NCBI GenBank assembly: GCA_020052735.1
Contig: JAGVON010000026.1
Location: 1-32,863, forward strand
Reading direction: 5' to 3'
Origin: an archaeon
Lineage (GTDB): Archaea; Micrarchaeota; Micrarchaeia; Anstonellales; Bilamarchaeaceae
DNA length: 32,863 nt
The notes beneath the pieces were generated by a model. The model saw only the letters and a program-made list of their open reading frames with translations, did not search any database and had not been told where the DNA came from. A program made the translations under genes and the position numbers. Positions 26,810 to 32,863 of this stretch are shown in pieces. The stretch's first letter is position 1. Each line of letters opens with the position of its first letter.

Positions 26810-28123
26810 TCAGGGCCTTACCCACTCCCATCCCTGCAGCTGCGGCCCGACCACCAGCAGGTTATGGGTGAAAGTCCCATAGTCGCCTGCGGTCCATACT
26901 TCCGAATATGTGCCCGTCCTGGTCGTAATCGGGAAATACACATAGCAGAGCGTGCCATGCAGGGTCGCCTCGTTTATGACGGCCGCCACGTAGGCGCGGT
27001 CGTGCGTCCACAGCTCCGCCACCCCGGTATTATATGCATTTATGAACCTTGAACTGCCGCTCGGCGGCGTGACGTTCAGCACCAGGTATGCGCGTACGTC
27101 CTGGAGCGTGGCGTCATATTCCCCCGGGCCGCCATCCAGCACCCCCATTATCCCAAGGTTCCTGCATGGGACCAGCGTGACCGCGGTATTCAGGTTCGTG
27201 GGCGTCAGATCCACAATCAGCTCCTGCCCGTTGAGCGCATTGGTCATCGCCCCCCTTGCGCATGCAAGGGCGGACACGTCCAGGTATGGGGAGAGCATAA
27301 CCCTCTTGCCCACAACCCTCCTCACCGGAACCACGGCCTCGCATTCCGGGCTTCCCTCCAGCCGGGTGACCTCGGTTGAAACGGTCACGACCTGGGAGCT
27401 GCCGCACACGGGTTCGGGGCCGGTGGATGTGGCCGGCTCAATCGTTACGCTTCTCGTGCACTCGGGCGCATCCGCTTCGGTGCCGGAATCCTCTGCCTCT
27501 TCCCCATCACTGGCTTCTGATTCTGGAACATCTACAACGTCCGGAACCTCTTCCACATCCGGGGCATCAACAACATCTTCGGGGGTGTCCGGAACATCCT
27601 CCACTTCGGGCGCATCAGGCACGTCCTCCACATCTTCAACGCCCCCATCCTCCTCAGGGGCGGCATCCTCCACTGTCCCCTCATCCGGCGTTTCCACATC
27701 CTCGGCCGGGGAAACGTCCTCTGCCGCGCCATCATCTTCACTAACGTCCGCATCCGGCTCCATGTCCGCGGCAACATCCGCGTCCTGCTCCGCATCAACA
27801 TCCGGCTCATCGAAAGCTATTCCGCCGCATGCAATGGCGACAGCGAGCTCAAGCGCTACGGCAATGGGGACGAACAGCCCTCCCCTCTTCACAAAACCCG
27901 CGGGGGCTTCAACCCGCTCAACCTCCTCCCTTAAGGTTCCAGCCATTTTCTCGGTAGAATCGGCAATGCCCTTCTGCCCAACCATCCTCATCCTCGTTGC
28001 CTCAAGGAGTTTTGCATGCCTTTCCCTCGCCCTCCTCTCGTGCCTGTTCTTCGGAACGGAAGAATGCAAATCCTTTCCCGCCTCAAACCTTTTCCTTGCA
28101 AGTACCCTAATATCATTCGTCAT
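26810..28123 (-). CDS. Membrane-anchored protein: basic N-terminus, TM, acidic Asp/Glu/Pro/Val repeat stalk, unknown beta-like C-terminal domain
   Basis: LFVPIAVALELAVAIACGGIAF TM followed by VEDVEDVPDAPEVEDVPDTPEDVVDAPDVEEVPDVVDVPE; C-terminal domain shared with ORF at 32445-32861. Confidence 0.85.
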   Translation of the reverse strand: MTNDIRVLARKRFEAGKDLHSSVPKNRHERRARERHAKLLEATRMRMVGQKGIADSTEKMAGTLREEVERVEAPAGFVKRGGLFVPIAVALELAVAIACGGIAFDEPDVDAEQDADVAADMEPDADVSEDDGAAEDVSPAEDVETPDEGTVEDAAPEEDGGVEDVEDVPDAPEVEDVPDTPEDVVDAPDVEEVPDVVDVPESEASDGEEAEDSGTEADAPECTRSVTIEPATSTGPEPVCGSSQVVTVSTEVTRLEGSPECEAVVPVRRVVGKRVMLSPYLDVSALACARGAMTNALNGQELIVDLTPTNLNTAVTLVPCRNLGIMGVLDGGPGEYDATLQDVRAYLVLNVTPPSGSSRFINAYNTGVAELWTHDRAYVAAVINEATLHGTLCYVYFPITTRTGTYSEVWTAGDYGTFTHNLLVVGPQLQGWEWVRP

Positions 28124-28199
28124 GTTGTTATATACGGTCTTTAATGTTTAAAAACCTTCCCTAACCCACCAAACTCAAAAAACGCAATCTTTAAATATA

Positions 28200-28228
28200 T
28201 TCACTTACTGAATTATTCAGTAGGTGAA
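28200..28228. promoter_or_regulatory. Near-perfect 13-bp inverted repeat upstream of the ATPase gene (candidate operator)
   Basis: TTCACTTACTGAA-TTA-TTCAGTAGGTGAA (12/13 matched); TATA-like tttaaatatat at 28190-28200. Confidence 0.7.
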
Positions 28229-28232
28229 TGCT

Positions 28233-29603
28233 ATGAGATTTATCAACCGCGAAGCGGAACTGAAGGAACTCAGGGAGATAGAGGAACTGTCAAGGAAGAA
28301 GCTTTTCGTAATCGCAATCTACGGCCTCAGGAGGGTCGGCAAGACCAGGCTCATCCTGGAATTCCTGAAGGGCAGGGGGATGTATTTTTTCGTAAACAAG
28401 AACAAGTCATCAGCCGACCTGCTCGGCGAGTACCAGCAGATACTCAGGATGAACGGGGTGCTGGGGGAGCTGGAAACTGTGGATTCCTGGGACAAATTCT
28501 TCCAGGCGGTCATGGCGAGGAAGACGCCCCCCATGGTGTTTGACGAGTTCCAGAACTTCGGTTCCGTGGAGCCTTCCGTATTCGGGATGATGCAGAAGGG
28601 CATAGACCTTAATGAGGATGAGCCGGGCCTCATAATCCTTTCCGGTTCGCTTATCGGCCTCATGAAAAAGCTTTTCGAGGATTCCGGGGAACCGTTGTAT
28701 GGGAGGATAAAAAAGGGCAGGAAGCTGGAGCCGCTTTCCCTCAAGTCCTGCCTGGAGATTGGGAAGGAGCTGAAGCTGGGGAAAAAGGACCTTATGGAAG
28801 CCTATTTTGTGTTCGGGGGCTATCCAAAGTATTATGTGGCCATTGAGGATTTCGGGCTCCGGGGCAGGACTTCGGAAGAAATCCTGCAGGGCCTGCTCCT
28901 TGCCAAGGACGCGCCTCTTGAGGACGAGGCCAACAGCATAATCTCGCAGGAATTCGGCGCCAGGGGCGGGACATACTACTCCATTCTTGAGGCGATAGCC
29001 ATGGGCAACAACACGCTCTCCGGCATCGCGGGCTATCTGAACACGCCCATGACCTCCATAACGCGCCAGGTCAGGGAACTGAAGGAACATTTCGAATTGA
29101 TAGAAGTGGAGTCCCCATATATCGGCAAGCGCGGCATCTACCGCATCAGGCATCCTCTCCTGGAGTTCTGGTTCTCGCACATATACAGGAACTATTCGGA
29201 CTATGCTGCGCGCAATCCGGAATTCATGAAGAAACTGGAGGGTGGGCTTAATTCCGCATACGGGCGCGCTTTTGAGAGGGTCGCGCTGGAATTCGTGGCG
29301 TCCAGGCTCGGGCTGGAGAGGGTGGGGCGGCAGTGGGGAAAGATCGCCGGTGCGCAAAAGGGCGAGAACGCCTACGAGATTGACATAATGGGCGAAAAGG
29401 CCGGGGAGAAGTATGCATTTGAATGCAAATGGAGGGATATGGGCTATTCCGAAGCCATGCAGGCCATCAAGGGGCTTGATGAGAAAACAAAGCATGTGGG
29501 CATTCCGGGGAAGGCAAGGCTTGGGATTGTGGCGATGAAGCTGCATGAAAAGGAGCGGCTCCGGTCCGGTGGCTATCTGGCTTATGACCTGGATGATTTC
29601 TGA
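28233..29603 (+). CDS. Archaeal ATPase (ATPase_2/DUF234 type)
   Basis: FINREAELKELREIEE, IYGLRRVGKTRLILEF Walker A, PPMVFDEFQNF Walker B, GGYPKYY, C-terminal nuclease-like YEIDIMGEKAGEKYAFECKW. Start ATG 28233 just after the palindrome (ORF open from 28224). Confidence 0.9.
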   Translation: MRFINREAELKELREIEELSRKKLFVIAIYGLRRVGKTRLILEFLKGRGMYFFVNKNKSSADLLGEYQQILRMNGVLGELETVDSWDKFFQAVMARKTPPMVFDEFQNFGSVEPSVFGMMQKGIDLNEDEPGLIILSGSLIGLMKKLFEDSGEPLYGRIKKGRKLEPLSLKSCLEIGKELKLGKKDLMEAYFVFGGYPKYYVAIEDFGLRGRTSEEILQGLLLAKDAPLEDEANSIISQEFGARGGTYYSILEAIAMGNNTLSGIAGYLNTPMTSITRQVRELKEHFELIEVESPYIGKRGIYRIRHPLLEFWFSHIYRNYSDYAARNPEFMKKLEGGLNSAYGRAFERVALEFVASRLGLERVGRQWGKIAGAQKGENAYEIDIMGEKAGEKYAFECKWRDMGYSEAMQAIKGLDEKTKHVGIPGKARLGIVAMKLHEKERLRSGGYLAYDLDDF

Positions 29604-29653
29604 TTGCCGAAAGCCTTATTAGGATGCGCGAAGGCATATTATAGGTGGCGAAT

Positions 29654-30655
29654 ATGGCATCCAAAAAGCCAGAACTCAAAGCTCATGGCGAACCGCACGC
29701 TCCAGAGCCACAAACCCCTGAAAAGAAAGGCAAGCCGTTTGCCCGTGGCAAGGGGGCGGTGGACGAAGGGAGGAGAGGCTTCCTTCGCTCAGTTTCAGGA
29801 AGGCACGGGGCCGAAAGAAACGAAACTACTGAAGAGCAGCCCTCGGGCCGCGCAGACATGGGAAGGAGAAAGTTCCTTGGCATTGTTGCCGGAGGGGCGG
29901 CTGCGGCTGCCTTGGGCATAAAAGGAAAGAAGGCGCGGGCTGATGAAACTGCTGAGGCGACAAGGGTTGCTTCTGCGGAAACCCCCAATGCGAGGGGGCA
30001 CGCGGAGCCTTCTGTTGGAGGTGTACCCGGGCAAGCATCTCTGAACGGCAGATCTGTTGAGATAACTAACACAGAACCGATTCCGGTTTCTTCTGAAGAA
30101 TTTAAACGGGATTATGCATATATGTTTGATAATAGAAATGCAACTGTTGTGGTTCTCCCCACGCCGGGTACACATACGTACGACGCAATGGATACAACTG
30201 TGGGTGATTGGGAGATAAGAATTGTGCGCGATGTAGGGAGCTCGCAGTGCATCTATCTGAAAAATTCTGCCTTGAACTATGAAACAGAATTAGATGGGTT
30301 GGACGGCGGAAAGGCAGTCTTGCTTCCCTTTCCTGAAAGTGAATACGCTAAAGGTCCGATGCTTGCCATAGTATTTTCTTATATGTCAGTGATGTATTTC
30401 TATAATAAAGTCACGCAGGAAGTTACAGTAGATATTGTTTCACACCAAAACTTCTTTGGAGCACCCCCCAGGATAGGAACGGATGTATTCCAGAATGAGC
30501 CATACATTGTTCTCGCTCCGGACGGCTCTTTGACTTCCGATAGCGATATGAAACCTGGAACGCGCTTCCTACAATATGCTCTGCTTGCGACTACAATGAG
30601 CAGAAATGGCGGCGGCCCCGCACCCTCTGGAGCTATATTTGAAAGGAGAGATTAG
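29654..30655 (+). CDS. Tat-signal-containing secreted protein of unknown function
   Basis: GRRKFLGIVAGGAAAAALG twin-arginine signal; ORF open from GTG 29645. Confidence 0.8.
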   Translation: MASKKPELKAHGEPHAPEPQTPEKKGKPFARGKGAVDEGRRGFLRSVSGRHGAERNETTEEQPSGRADMGRRKFLGIVAGGAAAAALGIKGKKARADETAEATRVASAETPNARGHAEPSVGGVPGQASLNGRSVEITNTEPIPVSSEEFKRDYAYMFDNRNATVVVLPTPGTHTYDAMDTTVGDWEIRIVRDVGSSQCIYLKNSALNYETELDGLDGGKAVLLPFPESEYAKGPMLAIVFSYMSVMYFYNKVTQEVTVDIVSHQNFFGAPPRIGTDVFQNEPYIVLAPDGSLTSDSDMKPGTRFLQYALLATTMSRNGGGPAPSGAIFERRD

Positions 30656-31519
30656 ATGCCAGTACCAGTAGGAGAACAGAACTCTTCTAAGTTATCCCCA
30701 GAAGTAAAAGCCAAGTTAGAAACTCTCCAAGCAACTCTTGGTCCCCAAACCCTCACCGAAGCCCTCGGAACTCCGGCAGCAGAAAGAACACTAGAAACGG
30801 CACTTACAAACAATGATTCACAAACAATCCAAGGACTTAGAAGATATGTAGAACTCTCAAGGCTTCCGCTCACAGACGCCCAAGAAGGTTTAATGGCAGG
30901 CGCACGCCTGCAACTGGAAAATGAAAACAATTCGGGCTTCCAAGAAGGCGTGGCAGCGGTCTCTGCATTCAATTCCGAAGTGTTCCGGTCCGCAACGGAG
31001 GGCATGTCCGTTAATATGCAGATGAAGTTCGCGCAGTTCTGGGTGGACAATGTCAACTTTGACAATTACGCCCAGTTGTCCTACGACAGGCAACTGCAAA
31101 CCGCTTCCCAGGTGCTTAATTCTTTCAACACACAAGAGGGGACAGGTTGGGCTCAAACCCAGATAACTAATATAGCCGCCGCCATGGTAACCACAATAGC
31201 CGGGGAACTCAGGGGCGCGGACCTGAAAACTATGCAGGAGGTATGGGCGGCAAGGAACATGGACGAGTTGCGCGCAGCCGCCACATACCTGTCCTTCGCA
31301 GAGGGAAATGCGCTTACCGCCTTCGTTGAAAGCTCTGATGCCGGCTCTGCTTCGGATGCCGCAACAGTGGCGGCAGAGCAGGTGATTCTGGGAATGCTGG
31401 ACATCCTCCGCCAAGACCAAGAATTATCAAAAGACCAAAAGGAAAAGCTAGACAAGATAATAGAGGAAGAGGAGGAAAAGAAGGAAGAAGAGAAAGAAAG
31501 GCGTGAGGAGCATGACTGA
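30656..31519 (+). CDS. Predicted helical protein of unknown function with charged Glu/Lys tail
   Basis: ATG immediately follows the stop of the upstream gene; 287 aa; C-terminal IIEEEEEKKEEEKERREEHD. Confidence 0.8.
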   Translation: MPVPVGEQNSSKLSPEVKAKLETLQATLGPQTLTEALGTPAAERTLETALTNNDSQTIQGLRRYVELSRLPLTDAQEGLMAGARLQLENENNSGFQEGVAAVSAFNSEVFRSATEGMSVNMQMKFAQFWVDNVNFDNYAQLSYDRQLQTASQVLNSFNTQEGTGWAQTQITNIAAAMVTTIAGELRGADLKTMQEVWAARNMDELRAAATYLSFAEGNALTAFVESSDAGSASDAATVAAEQVILGMLDILRQDQELSKDQKEKLDKIIEEEEEKKEEEKERREEHD

Positions 31520-31736
31520 AAGCAGGTTCTCTTTGATTGCGGACGCGGTGCCGGGCGGGTTCTTCGCCAGCGTGGGCTACTCAGGCGACTCAAAAATCCT
31601 TGGAGAGATGCTCACAGGAGTGAGGAAATACGACGCAAAGAGGATAAAAAGAATCTTCGCAGAAAACCCTAATCTTGCAAGGAAAGCAGCCAACTTTTTC
31701 ATAAACGCCGCGGATGGGAAGTTCAGGGGCATATAA
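31503..31736 (+). CDS. Small protein of unknown function
   Basis: Overlaps the upstream gene (ATG at 31512 or GTG at 31503); 74-77 aa. Confidence 0.65.
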   Translation: MRSMTESRFSLIADAVPGGFFASVGYSGDSKILGEMLTGVRKYDAKRIKRIFAENPNLARKAANFFINAADGKFRGI

Positions 31737-31803
31737 AAGAAGGGTTCCGTTGTCCTCCTGAGGATTACTGCTCTTTTATAAGCGCAGAATCACCGTGCCA
31801 CCC

Positions 31804-32355
31804 ATGGCACCTACGGAAAGAACGGAGAGAATTCTGGTGATTTCCGCCCACACGCCTGCGAAGAAGGCGCCTTTTTCCGAGCGGCATCCCCTGATTGCCG
31901 GATTTGGAAGGGGCATCGCCGCAGGCATCTTTGTGCTCGGTGCATCCTGCATGTTGATGGAAAGGCCCCCGCAAGCGGCAAGGGTGCCTTCCGGCCTGAT
32001 GCCCGCATTCAGGAATCCGGAACCGCAGAGGGGGTTGCCTCCCGTTGAGAGCAGGGCGCCCCGCGCCCCTGCCGGCGTCATAGTAGTGCCTGTAGCCGCT
32101 CCAGTCCCTGCCAACCCGCTGGCGTTCCGTCCATCGGTTCCTACCATAGAGTCCCCCGGGGTTAATTTGATGCTGGATGTTTCTGGCCCGGCTCCGGCCC
32201 AGGTGGCGCCTTTCATCCCCATCTATGGCGATGGCTCATTCTCGATAGGCATAGGTGTCCAGGGCAACCCGCAGAGCATAGACCACAGCCCGAACCCCGA
32301 GCCGGGTCCGTGGTCGGTCGGTCCGATGGGCACGTTTGACATTTCGGACCGCTGA
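31804..32355 (+). CDS. Membrane-anchored Pro-rich protein of unknown function
   Basis: Hydrophobic LIAGFGRGIAAGIFVLGASCMLM then Pro-rich exported-looking region; TATA-like cttttataag ~25-30 nt upstream. Confidence 0.65.
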   Translation: MAPTERTERILVISAHTPAKKAPFSERHPLIAGFGRGIAAGIFVLGASCMLMERPPQAARVPSGLMPAFRNPEPQRGLPPVESRAPRAPAGVIVVPVAAPVPANPLAFRPSVPTIESPGVNLMLDVSGPAPAQVAPFIPIYGDGSFSIGIGVQGNPQSIDHSPNPEPGPWSVGPMGTFDISDR

Positions 32356-32444
32356 GCAAAATCCGCAACTCTTTATTCCTTTTTCTTCTCTCCAGCGGAA
32401 AACCTACACTTAAAGGAAAGGAAGAAACAATAGAGTAAGAGAAC

Positions 32445-32863
32445 CTAAGGCCTTACCCACTCCCATCCCTGCAACTGCGTCCCATCACCGGACAGCACCG
32501 GGTTGAACGTGAAGGTTCCCCCATCCACAGTCCAGACCTCCCCGAAGCCGGCGGTCCTTGTGTTTATCGGGGCGTACACATAACATAGTGATGTGTGCCA
32601 CGTAGCGAAATCTATGTCAAACGCAACATATCCGCGGTCGCCTGTCCATACTTCCGCGACTCCGGTATCGCGTGGGCTCAAGAGTCTAGAGGATCCACTG
32701 GGGGGTCTCACCCGCAACGTTATCTCATATGGCCATGGAACATCCTGAAATTCAGCATCATATTCCGCAACCCCTCCATCCAGTACCCCACCTGTGCTCA
32801 TATTGAACTGGCACGGCACAACCGTAATCGCCGTATTGAAATCCGTAGGCGTCAAATCCACAA
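32445..32863 (-). CDS. Partial CDS: second copy of the unknown C-terminal domain (continues beyond window)
   Basis: DLTPT(D/N)(F/L)NTA(I/V)T(V/L)VPC ... PPSGSSR ... LCYVY.PI.TRT ... QLQGWEWVRP shared with ORF 26810-28123. Confidence 0.85.
   Translation of the reverse strand, partial: VDLTPTDFNTAITVVPCQFNMSTGGVLDGGVAEYDAEFQDVPWPYEITLRVRPPSGSSRLLSPRDTGVAEVWTGDRGYVAFDIDFATWHTSLCYVYAPINTRTAGFGEVWTVDGGTFTFNPVLSGDGTQLQGWEWVRP

Noticed and set aside
27042-28151. 369-aa Ser/Thr-rich plus-strand ORF resembling a mucin-like protein
   Set aside because: It is the complement of the acidic-repeat stalk gene; the Ser/Thr richness follows from the opposite-strand Asp/Glu/Val/Pro repeats
28410-29546. 378-aa minus-strand ORF
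   Set aside because: Fully antisense to the ATPase gene, no recognisable motifs
31740-31790. Short palindrome TCCTCCTGAGGA before the Pro-rich protein gene
   Set aside because: Only a 4-bp stem; could occur by chance
32370-32440. Pyrimidine-rich then purine-rich segments suggesting a hairpin terminator
   Set aside because: Pairing is imperfect with several mismatches; insufficient to call
1-32863. CRISPR arrays, rRNA genes, insertion sequences
   Set aside because: No regularly spaced repeats with unique spacers, no rRNA-like sequence and no transposase or integrase ORF seen by eye

Overview
The window looks like part of an archaeal chromosome. It carries aRF1, diphthine synthase, a DUF63 membrane protein, an intron-containing tRNA-Tyr, TATA-like promoters and AMP phosphorylase/R15P isomerase. 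High GC, small secreted proteins of unknown family and short intergenic spaces suggest a DPANN-type lineage, but that is inference only. The left and central parts are mostly core genes: carbonic anhydrase, prf1, polyprenyl synthase, MinD-like ATPase, dph5, glmS, HAD phosphatase, AMP phosphorylase, R15P isomerase, purM, ArsP-like permease with ArsR, adenine deaminase, tRNA-Tyr, and a thioredoxin-CcdA fusion. Between them lie a surface-protein cluster (about 7.9-13.45 kb) and two HEPN/MNT modules, one with a truncated HEPN. From about 26.8 kb to the end there is an accessory-looking island: two homologous copies of an unknown C-terminal domain (one on an acidic repeat stalk) bracket a palindrome-controlled ATPase, a gene with a duplicated Tat-like motif, and unknown ORFs. 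The most notable observations are: (1) a 12-G tract near the 3' end of the minD-like gene, where a frame change gives an amphipathic, MinD-MTS-like C-terminus; (2) a tandem array of three perfect hairpins with TGCN loops and a compensatory stem change just downstream of tRNA-Tyr; (3) a dispersed degenerate repeat (CAGTTTCCGGTTTCCAGCA-type) that appears to have entered coding sequence; and (4) the 26.8-32.9 kb island. All product names come from reading translated motifs by eye; no database search was run.
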